This document shows positions 1 to 8,590 of a DNA stretch of 60,691 nt, piece by piece; the stretch's first letter is position 1; the number at the start of each line of letters is the position of its first letter. The DNA lies in assembly GCA_038318895.1 (NCBI GenBank), contig JBBQCS010000007.1, forward strand, positions 1-60,691, read 5' to 3'. The position numbers and the translations under genes were made by a program. The stretch comes from UBA11222 sp030652895. Its GTDB lineage: Bacteria; Pseudomonadota; Alphaproteobacteria; UBA11222. The notes beneath the pieces were generated by a model. That model was not told where the DNA came from, made no database searches, and was given only the letters and a program-made list of their open reading frames with translations.

Positions 1-352
<352 letters not shown>

Positions 353-366
353 GGACGGCACAGCCA

Positions 367-675
367 ATGCAAAACCAGAATATCCGTATCCGGTTGAAGG
401 CTTTCGAGCACCGCGTGCTTGATCAGTCGACCAAGGATATCGTGAACACGGCCAAGCGCACGGGTGCGACGGTGCGTGGGCCGATTCCCCTGCCGACCAG
501 GATTGAAAAATTCACGGTGCTGCGTGGGCCGCACGTTGACAAGAAAAGCCGCGAGCAATTTGAAGTGCGTACGCACAAAAGACTGCTCGATATAGTGGAT
601 CCGACGCCACAGACAGTGGACGCGCTCATGAAGCTCGACCTGGCTGCCGGTGTGGATGTGGAAATTAAGCTTTAA
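367..675 (+). CDS. rpsJ: 30S ribosomal protein S10 (NusE)
   Basis: S10 binds the head of the small subunit and, as NusE, partners NusB in transcription antitermination. The 102 residues match the family's usual length of about 102-103. The N-terminus reads MQNQNIRIRLKAFEHRVLDQ and the central loop includes GPIPLPTRIEKFTVLRGPH, both typical. The ATG at 367 follows a purine-rich AGGGACGG stretch after the tuf stop. The gene is 12 bases upstream of rplC, so the two are co-transcribed. Confidence 0.98.
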   Translation: MQNQNIRIRLKAFEHRVLDQSTKDIVNTAKRTGATVRGPIPLPTRIEKFTVLRGPHVDKKSREQFEVRTHKRLLDIVDPTPQTVDALMKLDLAAGVDVEIKL

Positions 676-687
676 GCAGGTGAAGAA

Positions 688-1398
688 ATGCGTTCTGGTG
701 TAATTGCCCAGAAAATCGGCATGACCCGCGTTTTCAAAGACGACGGGCGGCATGTTCCGGTGACGGTGCTGAAGATGGACAACTGTCAGGTTGTCCGTCA
801 GCGCACGGTCGACGGCGACGGTTATTCGGCTGTGCAGCTTGGCGCTGTGCCGGCGAAGCCGAAAAATGTCACAAAGCCGATGCGGGGTCATTTTGCGGCG
901 ACAAATGTTGAGCCGAAACGCAAGGTCGTGGAGTTTCGGGTGTCGCCCGAAAACCTTCTCGATGTCGGTGCGGAACTTACGGCGGAGCATTTTGTCATCG
1001 GTCAATATGTGGATGTGTCGGGCACGAGCATCGGCAAGGGTTTTGCCGGCGTTATGAAGCGGCATAATTTTGGCGGCATGCCCGCCAGCCACGGCGTATC
1101 GATTACGCACCGTGCGCACGGTTCGACCGGCCAACGCCAGGATCCCGGCAAGGTGTTCAAAGGCAAGAAGATGGCTGGACATATGGGCGATGTTCGCGTC
1201 ACCACCCAGAACCTGGAAGTTGTGGCGACGGATGCGGCGCGCGGAATTTTGATGATCAAAGGGGCGGTGCCCGGTGCGAAAGGCGGCTTCGTGCTGGTGC
1301 GCGATGCGGTAAAGCGCGCGCTTCCCGAGGGCGTACCGATGCCAGGCGCAGTTCGTGGTGGTAACGTTGCGGTTGAACAGAAGGAAGAAGAGGCATGA
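688..1398 (+). CDS. rplC: 50S ribosomal protein L3
   Basis: L3 folds near the peptidyl transferase centre and starts 50S assembly. The 236-residue product begins MRSGVIAQKIGMTRVFKDDG. The conserved loop GSTGQRQDPGKVFKGKKMAG contains the glutamine that PrmB methylates in other bacteria. It is roughly 25 residues longer than the E. coli protein; the extra length is a C-terminal tail ending in an acidic EQKEEEA, as seen in several alphaproteobacteria. Its last codons overlap the rplD start as ATGA at 1395-1398, which suggests translational coupling. Confidence 0.98.
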   Translation: MRSGVIAQKIGMTRVFKDDGRHVPVTVLKMDNCQVVRQRTVDGDGYSAVQLGAVPAKPKNVTKPMRGHFAATNVEPKRKVVEFRVSPENLLDVGAELTAEHFVIGQYVDVSGTSIGKGFAGVMKRHNFGGMPASHGVSITHRAHGSTGQRQDPGKVFKGKKMAGHMGDVRVTTQNLEVVATDAARGILMIKGAVPGAKGGFVLVRDAVKRALPEGVPMPGAVRGGNVAVEQKEEEA

Positions 1399-2015
1399 AG
1401 GCCGAGGTAAAAAATCTCGACGCCGGTAATGCAGGCGACATTGAGCTGGCGGACGCGATTTTCGCGTTGGAGCCGCGCGCCGATATTCTGCACCGCGTGG
1501 TAGTGTGGCAGCTCGCCAAACGGCGCGCCGGTACACATAAGGTGAAGATTCGTAGCGAAATCAAAATGACGACCAAAAAGTTTGGCCGTCAAAAGGGCGG
1601 CGGTACGGCCCGTCACGGTGCGCGCTCGGCAAATATTTTCCGTGGCGGTGGTGTTGCTCACGGGCCGGTTCCCCGCAGCCATGCGACGGATTTGCAGAAG
1701 AAAGTGCGGAAACTCGCATTACGGCATGCGCTTTCGGCGAAACTGCAGGATGAATCGCTATTTGTGGTTGAAGACACGAAGTTGAGCACGGCGAAGACCA
1801 GCGGTCTGCGCGAGAAGCTGATCAAACTCGGATTTAGTAATGCGTTGTTTATAGACGGCGCGGAAGTTGATGCGAATTTCCTGATGGCAGTGCGTAATAT
1901 TCCGCATATCGATGTGCTGCCAAGTCAGGGGGCGAACGTGTATGACATTTTGCGTCACGACAAGCTGGTTTTGACCCGCGCAGCAGTCGCACAATTGGAG
2001 GCTCGCCTGAAATGA
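1395..2015 (+). CDS. rplD: 50S ribosomal protein L4
   Basis: L4 binds 23S rRNA and sends a long loop into the exit tunnel. The 206-residue product contains the diagnostic tunnel-loop segment KKFGRQKGGGTARHGARSAN and the following FRGGGVAHGPVPRSH. The ATG overlaps the rplC stop by four bases (ATGA), and its own stop overlaps the rplW start in the same way at 2012-2015. In enterobacteria L4 autoregulates this operon through an mRNA leader; no such leader can be judged here because the genes upstream are coding. Confidence 0.98.
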   Translation: MKAEVKNLDAGNAGDIELADAIFALEPRADILHRVVVWQLAKRRAGTHKVKIRSEIKMTTKKFGRQKGGGTARHGARSANIFRGGGVAHGPVPRSHATDLQKKVRKLALRHALSAKLQDESLFVVEDTKLSTAKTSGLREKLIKLGFSNALFIDGAEVDANFLMAVRNIPHIDVLPSQGANVYDILRHDKLVLTRAAVAQLEARLK

Positions 2016-2305
2016 ACCTCGAACGGATATACGACATTATTCTCAGCCCGGTGATCACCGAAAAGGCAACACTGGCGTCCGAGCATAACCAGGTGACATT
2101 CCGGGTAGCGAACGACGCCACCAAGCCGGAGATCAAGGAGGCCGTCGAGCGGCTGTTTGATGTCAAGGTAAAGGCGGTGAATACGCTGCGCCAGGTTGGT
2201 AAAGTGAAACGGTTCCGGGGCAAGCTCGGAAAGCGCAGCGATTATAAAAAAGCAATCGTCAGTTTGGCCGAAGGCCAATCTATCGATGTAACGACGGGGC
2301 TCTAG
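2012..2305 (+). CDS. rplW: 50S ribosomal protein L23
   Basis: L23 surrounds the polypeptide exit and is the docking point for trigger factor and SRP. The 97-residue product has the family sequence ILSPVITEKATLASEHNQ near the N-terminus and a basic loop GKVKRFRGKLGKRSDYKKA near the C-terminus. The length is normal. The start overlaps rplD by four bases and the stop is nine bases before rplB. Confidence 0.98.
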   Translation: MNLERIYDIILSPVITEKATLASEHNQVTFRVANDATKPEIKEAVERLFDVKVKAVNTLRQVGKVKRFRGKLGKRSDYKKAIVSLAEGQSIDVTTGL

Positions 2306-2314
2306 GGTACGGCA

Positions 2315-3151
2315 ATGGCTTTAAAAGCATATAAACCGACGACACCTGGCCAGCGCGGGCTCGTGCTTGTCAGCCGCGAAGGGCTCTGGAAGGGCAAGCC
2401 GGTCAAGACGCTGACCGAGGGCCTGACTAAGAGTGGCGGCCGGAACAACACAGGCAGGATCACGGCGTTTCAGCGCGGCGGCGGGCATAAGCGCGCCTAT
2501 CGCGTGGTGGATTTCAAGCGCCGTAAATTCGATGTGGCGGCGACGGTTGAGCGGCTGGAATATGATCCAAACCGCACGGCTTTCATTGCACTGATCAACT
2601 ATGCTGACGGCGAACAGGCCTATATTTTGGCGCCGCAGCGCTTGAAGGTGGGTGACAAAGTCATCTCCGGCAACAAGGTTGACATCAAGCCAGGCAACGC
2701 CATGCCTTTGGCGAGCATGCCTGTCGGCACGATTATTCATAATGTCGAAATTAAGCTGGGCAAGGGTGGGCAGATCGCACGTTCGGCAGGAACCTACGCG
2801 CAATTGGTTGGGCGGGATTCCGGTTATGCGCAACTGCGCCTGTCTTCAGGTGAACAACGTATCATTCGCTCGGAATGCATGGCGACTGTGGGTGCGGTGT
2901 CAAACCCGGACAATTCGAACCAGAATTTTGGCAAGGCGGGACGCACCCGTTGGAAGGGCCGCCGTCCCTCCGTTCGTGGTGTGGCGATGAACCCGGTGGA
3001 TCACCCGCATGGCGGCGGTGAAGGCCGCACCTCGGGCGGGCGTCATCCGGTTACGCCATGGGGCAAGCCTACCAAGGGAAAGAAGACACGTTCCAACAAG
3101 GCGACCGACAAGTATATCTTGCGCAGCCGTCATCTGAAGAAAGGGCGCTAG
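2315..3151 (+). CDS. rplB: 50S ribosomal protein L2
   Basis: L2 bridges 23S rRNA domains and is needed for subunit joining and peptidyl transfer. The 278 residues carry the signature RGVAMNPVDHPHGGGEGRT, which includes the conserved histidine discussed for peptidyl transferase activity. Length is within a few residues of other bacterial L2 proteins. The ATG at 2315 lies nine bases after rplW, and the TAG is followed after three bases by the GTG of rpsS. Confidence 0.99.
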   Translation: MALKAYKPTTPGQRGLVLVSREGLWKGKPVKTLTEGLTKSGGRNNTGRITAFQRGGGHKRAYRVVDFKRRKFDVAATVERLEYDPNRTAFIALINYADGEQAYILAPQRLKVGDKVISGNKVDIKPGNAMPLASMPVGTIIHNVEIKLGKGGQIARSAGTYAQLVGRDSGYAQLRLSSGEQRIIRSECMATVGAVSNPDNSNQNFGKAGRTRWKGRRPSVRGVAMNPVDHPHGGGEGRTSGGRHPVTPWGKPTKGKKTRSNKATDKYILRSRHLKKGR

Positions 3152-3154
3152 ACC

Positions 3155-3433
3155 GTGACACGTTCCGTATGGAAAGGCCCGTTCGTGGATGGGTATCTGT
3201 TAAAGAAAGCCGATGCGGCGCGTTCGTCAACGCGCAAAGAGGTAATCAAGACCTGGTCGCGGCGTTCGACAATCCTGCCCCAGTTTGTTGGGCTGACCTT
3301 TGGCGTTTATAACGGGCATAAGTTTATTCCGGTCTCGGTGAACGAAGAAATGGTTGGTCACAAGCTTGGCGAATTTTCACCGACGCGGACCTATTTCGGC
3401 CACACGGCGGATAAAAAGGCAAAGAGGAAATAA
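3155..3433 (+). CDS. rpsS: 30S ribosomal protein S19 (GTG start)
   Basis: S19 sits in the 30S head and contacts S13 and the A-site region. The 92-residue product reads MTRSVWKGPFVDGYLLKKAD and contains the signature VYNGHKFIPVSVNEEMVGHK. The start is a GTG at 3155, fixed by the conserved TRSVWKGPF N-terminus; no in-frame ATG fits. Its TAA shares one base with the rplV start (TAATG at 3431-3435). Confidence 0.98.
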   Translation: MTRSVWKGPFVDGYLLKKADAARSSTRKEVIKTWSRRSTILPQFVGLTFGVYNGHKFIPVSVNEEMVGHKLGEFSPTRTYFGHTADKKAKRK

Positions 3434-3813
3434 TGAGCAAGCTGGCGCGTCCCAGGAGTCTTGCGGATAACGAAGCCCAGGCAATCGGGCGGATGATCCG
3501 CATCAGCCCGCAGAAGCTGAATTTGGTGGCTGGCGGCATTCGCGGCATGCATGTCGAGAAGGCCTTGGCGGAACTTACGTTTTCGCATCGCCGGATCGCG
3601 CAGGATGTGAAGAAGGTGCTGCAATCCGCAATCGCCAATGCTGAAAATAACCATGGGCTGGATATGGATAGTCTGTACGTAAAAGAGGCGCATGTCGGCA
3701 AGGCGCTAGTGATCAAGCGGTTTCATCCGCGCGCCCGCGGGCGTTCCGGCCGCGTGGAAAAGCCGTTTAGCCATTTGACCATTGTGGTCCGTGAGCGGGA
3801 GGAGACTGCCTGA
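3433..3813 (+). CDS. rplV: 50S ribosomal protein L22
   Basis: L22 lines the narrow part of the exit tunnel with a long beta-hairpin, a site of macrolide resistance changes in other species. The 126 residues include IRISPQKLNLVAGGIRGM at the N-terminal half and the hairpin tip HPRARGRSGRVEKPFSHL. The start overlaps the rpsS stop by one base. The TGA overlaps the rpsC ATG as TGATG, so translation is probably coupled through all three genes. Confidence 0.98.
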   Translation: MSKLARPRSLADNEAQAIGRMIRISPQKLNLVAGGIRGMHVEKALAELTFSHRRIAQDVKKVLQSAIANAENNHGLDMDSLYVKEAHVGKALVIKRFHPRARGRSGRVEKPFSHLTIVVREREETA

Positions 3814-4571
3814 TGGGGCATAAGGTAAATCCGATCGGCTTGCGTGTCGGTATCAATCGGACTTGGGATTCGCGCTGGTATGCAGAGGGCAAGTCCTATG
3901 GTGACCTGCTGCATGAAGATATTCGTATCCGTGAGGTGCTTTCAAAGCGTCTCCAGCAGGCGGGCGTATCGCGCATTCAAATCGAACGTCCGCATCGCAA
4001 GTGCCGTGTGACGATTTATTCGGCGCGTCCGGGTGTGGTCATCGGCAAAAAAGGTGCGGATATTGAAAAGCTGCGCAGTGAATTGTCGGAGCTGACGGAT
4101 AGCGAAGTTCATCTGAATATCGTTGAAATCCGCAAACCGGAAATTGATGCAAAGCTGGTCGCGGAGAATATTGCACAGCAGCTGGAGCGTCGTGTGTCGT
4201 TCCGCCGCGCCATGAAGCGCGCTGTGCAGTCGGCGATGCGGCTGGGCGCACAGGGGATCAAGGTGAACTGCGCCGGGCGTTTGGGCGGGGCGGAAATTGC
4301 CCGGACCGAATGGTATCATGAAGGCCGCGTACCGTTGCATACGTTGCGGGCGGATATTGATTACGGTGTGGCGACCGCGCAAACCGCGTACGGTGCGTGC
4401 GGGATCAAGGTGTGGGTGTTTAAGGGCGAAATCCTGGAACATGATCCAATGGCCCAGGATAACCGCATGGCGGCTGCGCAGGAAGGCGCACGTCCGCAAC
4501 GTCCCGGCGGCGGAAGGCCGGACCGGGACAATCGGGATCGTGGAGACCGTAATCGTGCGGATCGCGACTAG
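3813..4571 (+). CDS. rpsC: 30S ribosomal protein S3, with Arg/Asp/Gly-rich tail
   Basis: S3 guards the mRNA entry tunnel and has helicase function there. The 252-residue product starts MGHKVNPIGLRVGINRTWDSR, has a KH domain with the GKKG loop in VVIGKKGADIEKLRSELSEL, and the C-terminal domain with GRLGGAEIARTEWYHEGRVP. It is about 20 residues longer than E. coli S3; the additional part (roughly the last 30 residues) is a low-complexity tail rich in R, D, G and P, probably disordered. Tails of this kind occur in other alphaproteobacteria. Confidence 0.98.
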   Translation: MGHKVNPIGLRVGINRTWDSRWYAEGKSYGDLLHEDIRIREVLSKRLQQAGVSRIQIERPHRKCRVTIYSARPGVVIGKKGADIEKLRSELSELTDSEVHLNIVEIRKPEIDAKLVAENIAQQLERRVSFRRAMKRAVQSAMRLGAQGIKVNCAGRLGGAEIARTEWYHEGRVPLHTLRADIDYGVATAQTAYGACGIKVWVFKGEILEHDPMAQDNRMAAAQEGARPQRPGGGRPDRDNRDRGDRNRADRD

Positions 4572-4602
4572 GCGTCCGTGGACAAGATAAAAGGCGAGAG
4601 CA

Positions 4603-5013
4603 ATGTTACAGCCAAAACGAACAAAATTTCGTAAGGCGCATAAAGGCCGCATCAAGGGCGTCGCCAAAGCTGGCTTCACTCTGAACTTCGGCGGTTATGG
4701 GTTGAAAGCGATGGAGCCGGACAGAGTTACGGCGCGCCAGATCGAAGCGGCGCGGCGTGCGATAACCCGGCATATGAAGCGTGCGGGCAGAGTATGGATA
4801 CGTATATTCCCGGACGTTCCGGTTAGTAAAAAGCCGACCGAGGTCCGTATGGGTAAAGGTAAGGGAACGCCTGAATTCTGGGCGGTTCGTATCAAACCCG
4901 GGCGGATTATGTTTGAAATCGATGGGGTACCTGAACCGATTGCACGCGAAGCGTTGCGATTGGGCGCGATGAAATTACCGATCAAAACCCGTGTGGTTAA
5001 TCGGACGCTATAG
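4603..5013 (+). CDS. rplP: 50S ribosomal protein L16
   Basis: L16 lies by the A-site tRNA and completes the peptidyl transferase centre late in assembly. The 136 residues begin MLQPKRTKFRKAHKGRIKG and contain the conserved RIFPDVPVSKKPTEVRMGKG stretch with the arginine that is hydroxylated in some bacteria. Length equals the E. coli protein. A 31-base gap separates it from rpsC, and GGCGAGAG just before the ATG serves as the ribosome binding site. Confidence 0.98.
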   Translation: MLQPKRTKFRKAHKGRIKGVAKAGFTLNFGGYGLKAMEPDRVTARQIEAARRAITRHMKRAGRVWIRIFPDVPVSKKPTEVRMGKGKGTPEFWAVRIKPGRIMFEIDGVPEPIAREALRLGAMKLPIKTRVVNRTL

Positions 5014-5024
5014 AGGTGATGCTG

Positions 5025-5240
5025 ATGAAGGCCGCGGAGTTGCGAGATAAAACAGCCGACCAGCTTCAGGATGAAATCCTGAAGCTAAAGAAGGAGCAGT
5101 TTAACATGCGCTTTCAAAAGGCTACGGGACAATTGGAAAACACCGCCCAGGTGGGCAAGGTGCGCCGCAATATCGCGCGGATGAAAACGATACTTAATGA
5201 ACAGGCGGCGAAAGCCAAACCTGGCCGGGCAGGGAGTTAG
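5025..5240 (+). CDS. rpmC: 50S ribosomal protein L29
   Basis: L29 is a small helical protein at the tunnel exit beside L23. I place the start at the ATG of MKAAELRDKTADQLQDEI because GAGGTG (5014-5019) sits five bases upstream; in-frame GTG 5016 and ATG 5019 lie inside that Shine-Dalgarno stretch and are less likely. This gives 71 residues, close to the family norm. The family segment LKKEQFNMRFQKATGQLENT is present, followed by a short Ala/Lys-rich tail. Confidence 0.95.
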   Translation: MKAAELRDKTADQLQDEILKLKKEQFNMRFQKATGQLENTAQVGKVRRNIARMKTILNEQAAKAKPGRAGS

Positions 5241-5245
5241 TAAGT

Positions 5246-5482
5246 ATGCCAAAGCGTATCCTGCAAGGCGTCGTGGTCAGCGACAAAGGCGCCAAGACGA
5301 TAGTGGTAAAAGTGGAACGCCGTTTTTCTGATCCTGTGATGGGAAAGACTGTGCGGCGTTCAAAAAAATATCACGCGCACGATGAGAGTAATGCTTTTTC
5401 CGTCGGCGAGATGGTGCGGATAAGAGAATGCCGCCCCATATCGAAGACAAAAAGTTGGGAGGTAATCGGGAACGACGCCTGA
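5246..5482 (+). CDS. rpsQ: 30S ribosomal protein S17
   Basis: S17 is a primary 16S-binding protein of the OB fold. The 78 residues start MPKRILQGVVVSDKGAKTIV and contain KYHAHDESNAFSVGEMVRI and ECRPISKTKSW, all diagnostic. It begins five bases after the rpmC stop. A 105-base gap follows before rplN, longer than most junctions in this cluster; no gene or clear hairpin was seen in it. Confidence 0.98.
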   Translation: MPKRILQGVVVSDKGAKTIVVKVERRFSDPVMGKTVRRSKKYHAHDESNAFSVGEMVRIRECRPISKTKSWEVIGNDA

Positions 5483-5587
5483 TCGTAGTGAAGGTGTGTG
5501 CAGTTCCATGATGACCATGGTTGAAATAGTGATTTTAAGTCTGGGCGAGTTTTCCCCAGAGATAACTTTGATGAATGGTATCCGGCA

Positions 5588-5956
5588 ATGATCCAGATGC
5601 AATCCAGGCTAGATGTAGCCGACAATTCAGGTGCGCGTGAAGTGATGTGCATCAAGGTATTGGGCGGCTCCAAGCGCCGTTATGCAAGCGTTGGCGACAT
5701 TATAGTTGTCAGCGTCAAGGAAGCTATCCCGCGCGGTAAGGTGAAGGCCGGCGATGTATTGAAGGCGGTGATTGTGCGCACGGCCAAGGCGATCAGCCGC
5801 CCCGATGGCAGCGCCATCCGGTTTGATCGCAACGCGGCGGTACTGATCAACAATCAGGGCGAACCGATAGGAACGCGTATTTTTGGCCCGGTGGTGCGAG
5901 AGCTGCGCGCGAAAAATCATATGAAGATTATTTCGCTCGCGCCGGAGGTGTTGTGA
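5588..5956 (+). CDS. rplN: 50S ribosomal protein L14
   Basis: L14 forms part of intersubunit bridges and the RsfS binding site. The 122 residues are the exact family length, starting MIQMQSRLDVADNSGAREVM and ending FMKIISLAPEVL-like (here KNHMKIISLAPEVL). The TGA at 5954-5956 shares its A with the ATG of rplX, so the two genes are translationally coupled. Confidence 0.98.
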   Translation: MIQMQSRLDVADNSGAREVMCIKVLGGSKRRYASVGDIIVVSVKEAIPRGKVKAGDVLKAVIVRTAKAISRPDGSAIRFDRNAAVLINNQGEPIGTRIFGPVVRELRAKNHMKIISLAPEVL

Positions 5957-6279
5957 TGGCCGCGAAATTCAAGATCAAAAAAGGTGACAAGGTTGTGGTG
6001 CTGGCTGGCCGCGACAAGGGAAAAAAGGGCGAAGTTGTCAAAATGTTTTTGACGGATAATCGCGCTATTGTTTCGGGTGTTAACCAGGTGAAACGGCACA
6101 CGAAGCAAAGCCAGACATCGGCGGGCGGAATTCTGGTGAAGGAATTACCGATCCAGATTTCGAATCTTGCGCACGTTGATCCAAAGACCGGTGAGCCGAC
6201 GCGGGTTGGCTATAAAATTCTTGATGATGGACGCAAAGTTCGTTTTGCGAAGCGTTCGGGAGAAATTATCGATGTCTGA
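5956..6279 (+). CDS. rplX: 50S ribosomal protein L24
   Basis: L24 is an early assembly protein with a KOW domain near the tunnel exit. The KOW motif KKGDKVVVLAGRDKGKKGEV is at residues 7-26. I choose ATG 5956 (MAAKFKIKKGD), giving 107 residues; a GTG three bases earlier is in frame but lies further inside the rplN stop. GGAGG at 5944-5948 has good spacing to 5956. The stop overlaps rplE by eight bases. Confidence 0.97.
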   Translation: MAAKFKIKKGDKVVVLAGRDKGKKGEVVKMFLTDNRAIVSGVNQVKRHTKQSQTSAGGILVKELPIQISNLAHVDPKTGEPTRVGYKILDDGRKVRFAKRSGEIIDV

Positions 6280-6844
6280 AGCAGCCTATATACCCCGGCT
6301 AAAGACGCATTATGAGGAAGTCGTCCGGGCCGGCATGGTCAAGGATTTTGGCTACGCGAATGTGATGCAGGTGCCGCGTCTAGAAAAGGTGGTGCTGAAT
6401 ATGGGCGTCGGCAAAGCGACGCAGGATTCAAAAAAGATCAATATTGCGGCCGAGGAACTTACGCTGATCGCCGGTCAGAAGGCCGTGGTGACGCGCGCCA
6501 AGAAGAGCATTGCTGCGTTCAAGCTGCGCGAGGGTATGCCGATCGGTGTGAAAGTTACCCTGCGTCAGGCGCGCATGTATGAATTTGTTGACAGGCTGAT
6601 CAATGTGGCGCTGCCTCGCGTTCGCGACTTTCGGGGGCTTAACCTGAAAAGTTTTGATGGCCGGGGCAATTTCTCCATGGGGCTGAAAGAGCATATCGTC
6701 TTCCCGGAGATCGATTATGACAAGGTTGATACATTCTGGGGCCTTGATGTGGTGGTTTGCACCACTGCGAAAACGGACGATGAAGCACGGGCTTTGTTAA
6801 AACATTTCAATTTTCCTCTGACATCAACGGCGGGGAAAACGTGA
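6272..6844 (+). CDS. rplE: 50S ribosomal protein L5
   Basis: L5 binds 5S rRNA with L18 and contacts the P-site tRNA. The start is set at ATG 6272 (MSEAAYIPRLKTHYEEVVR), inside the end of rplX, because the conserved L5 N-terminus begins there; the frame is open further upstream but that part resembles nothing. This gives 190 residues, about 11 more than E. coli. Family segments include VLNMGVGKATQDSKK and NFSMGLKEHIVFPEIDYDKV. Confidence 0.97.
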   Translation: MSEAAYIPRLKTHYEEVVRAGMVKDFGYANVMQVPRLEKVVLNMGVGKATQDSKKINIAAEELTLIAGQKAVVTRAKKSIAAFKLREGMPIGVKVTLRQARMYEFVDRLINVALPRVRDFRGLNLKSFDGRGNFSMGLKEHIVFPEIDYDKVDTFWGLDVVVCTTAKTDDEARALLKHFNFPLTSTAGKT

Positions 6845-6859
6845 AGAAGGGTAACGGGA

Positions 6860-7165
6860 ATGGCTAAGAAAAGCGCCATAGAGCGAAATAAAAAGCGCGA
6901 GAGGTTGGCCCAAAGCTATGCGGGCAAGCGCGCGCGTCTGAAGGTGATTACGATGGACAAGACGTTAGAACCTGAAGAACGTTTTGCGGCGAGTCTCGCG
7001 CTGGCTGAACTGCCACGCAATTCCGCGAGAGTCCGGGTGCATAACCGCTGCGAGATAAGCGGGCGCCCTAAAGGATATTACCGCAAGCTGCGCATGTCGC
7101 GTATCGCATTGCGTGACATGGCCTCTTCCGGGCAAATCCCCGGAATGGTCAAGTCGAGCTGGTAA
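6860..7165 (+). CDS. rpsN: 30S ribosomal protein S14 (long, zinc-free form)
   Basis: S14 completes the 30S head near S3 and S10. The 101-residue product is the long form and ends GMVKSSW. The zinc ribbon CxxC pairs of the short form are absent; only one cysteine (NRCEISGRPKGYYRK) remains, as usual for the C-minus type in proteobacteria. Zinc-responsive swapping with a paralog therefore is not indicated here. It starts 15 bases after rplE. Confidence 0.98.
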   Translation: MAKKSAIERNKKRERLAQSYAGKRARLKVITMDKTLEPEERFAASLALAELPRNSARVRVHNRCEISGRPKGYYRKLRMSRIALRDMASSGQIPGMVKSSW

Positions 7166-7177
7166 GGAGCATCATTT

Positions 7178-7576
7178 ATGACGATGACAGATCCGCTGGC
7201 GGACATGTTGTCCCGCATACGCAACGCGCAATTACGGGGGAAGGCGACGGTTGTCTCGCCTGAATCCAATTTGCGCCGCCGGGTGCTGGATGTCCTTCAG
7301 GACGAGGGGTATATTCGCGGCTACACACGGGTTGAATATCCGGGCGGCAAGAGTGAACTCGAGATTGAGTTGAAATATGATAATGGGGAGCCGGTAATCC
7401 GGGAAATTTCCCGTATTTCGCGCCCTGGCCGCCGGGTTTATTCGTCGGTCAGCGAAATTCCCCGGATTCGTAATGGCCTCGGTCTGGCCATTTTATCGAC
7501 ACCGCAAGGGGTGCTTTCGGACGCGCAGGCGCGCGAACGCAATATCGGTGGCGAAGTTTTATGCAAGGTGTTCTAG
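7178..7576 (+). CDS. rpsH: 30S ribosomal protein S8
   Basis: S8 binds the central domain of 16S rRNA and in enterobacteria represses the spc operon. The 132-residue product begins MTMTDPLADMLSRIRNAQ. The conserved C-terminal run GLGLAILSTPQGVLSDAQAR is intact. The start ATG 7178 has AAGGAG seven to nine bases upstream; a second in-frame ATG at 7184 is less well spaced. A 63-base gap follows before rplF. Confidence 0.98.
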   Translation: MTMTDPLADMLSRIRNAQLRGKATVVSPESNLRRRVLDVLQDEGYIRGYTRVEYPGGKSELEIELKYDNGEPVIREISRISRPGRRVYSSVSEIPRIRNGLGLAILSTPQGVLSDAQARERNIGGEVLCKVF

Positions 7577-7639
7577 CGTACGGTCATATCTGAGTTTGCG
7601 CTGAACTTTTAGAAGAACGATAGGAATCGGACAAATACG

Positions 7640-8173
7640 ATGTCTCGAATAGGCAAAAACCCGATCGCGGTACCCAAAGGGGTAACCGTTGATATCAAGG
7701 GGCAGGATGTGTCGGTTAGCGGACCCAAGGGTAAGCTGGCGGCAACTCTGGTTGATGAGGTCGCCATCACGTTGGACGGCGACAGCATCAAGGTCATGCC
7801 CCGTAATGATAACCGGCAGGGCCGCACTATGTGGGGCATGCAGCGTACCCTGGTGAACAATATGGTCGCTGGGGTGACGGAAGGGTTCACCAGGAAACTT
7901 GAAATCAGCGGCGTTGGATATCGTGCGGCGGTGCAGGGCAAGAATTTGCAATTGCAGATGGGCTATAGCCACGATGTGATCTACCCGATCCCCGCTGACG
8001 TGCAGATCGCGTGCGAACGGCCGACGGCGATTGCCGTCAGCGGTATTGATAAACAGCGCGTTGGACAGGTAGCGGCGGAAATCCGGCGTTATCGTCCGCC
8101 TGAACCCTACAAGGGCAAGGGCATTCGCTACGAAAATGAATTCATCTTCCGTAAGGAAGGCAAGAAGAAGTAG
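7640..8173 (+). CDS. rplF: 50S ribosomal protein L6
   Basis: L6 lies near the factor-binding site. The 177 residues equal the common bacterial length, beginning MSRIGKNPIAVPKGVTVDIK and ending with PEPYKGKGIRYENEFIFRKE plus a lysine-rich tail. The two tandem L6 folds are both present (about residues 1-80 and 85-165). It is followed after 14 bases by rplR. Confidence 0.98.
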   Translation: MSRIGKNPIAVPKGVTVDIKGQDVSVSGPKGKLAATLVDEVAITLDGDSIKVMPRNDNRQGRTMWGMQRTLVNNMVAGVTEGFTRKLEISGVGYRAAVQGKNLQLQMGYSHDVIYPIPADVQIACERPTAIAVSGIDKQRVGQVAAEIRRYRPPEPYKGKGIRYENEFIFRKEGKKK

Positions 8174-8187
8174 GCGGTGCGGCGGTT

Positions 8188-8550
8188 ATGAAAAAGACAA
8201 AAAATCTAGGCGAGCGCCGTCAAGGGCGTGTGCGCAGCAAGTTGCGGGTCGTCGGCAGTGGCAGGCCGCGGCTTTCAATATTCCGGTCGTCAAAGAACAT
8301 CTATGCTCAGGTTATCGATGATCTGGCGGGGCGTACGCTTGCGTCGGCGTCAAGTCTGGACAAGGATTTCCGCGAGAAAGCAAAGACGGGCGCGGATTGT
8401 GCGGCTGCCGCTGCTGTCGGCAAGCTCGTTGCTGAACGTGCGAAAGCAGCGGGTGTCGGCAAGGTGGTTTTTGACCGTGGCGGATATCTTTATCACGGCC
8501 GGGTCAAGGCCCTGGCGGATGGCGCCCGAGAGGGCGGATTAGATTTCTAA
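8188..8550 (+). CDS. rplR: 50S ribosomal protein L18
   Basis: L18 delivers 5S rRNA to the large subunit together with L5. The 120-residue product has a basic N-terminus and the family stretches RLSIFRSSKNIYAQVIDD and FDRGGYLYHGRVKALADGAR. The C-terminus AREGGLDF is the standard ending. Length is normal. Forty bases separate it from rpsE. Confidence 0.98.
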   Translation: MKKTKNLGERRQGRVRSKLRVVGSGRPRLSIFRSSKNIYAQVIDDLAGRTLASASSLDKDFREKAKTGADCAAAAAVGKLVAERAKAAGVGKVVFDRGGYLYHGRVKALADGAREGGLDF

Positions 8551-8590
8551 GGCAGTCGTTTGCTGAAATGAATTAAGGAGTTGCCACAAC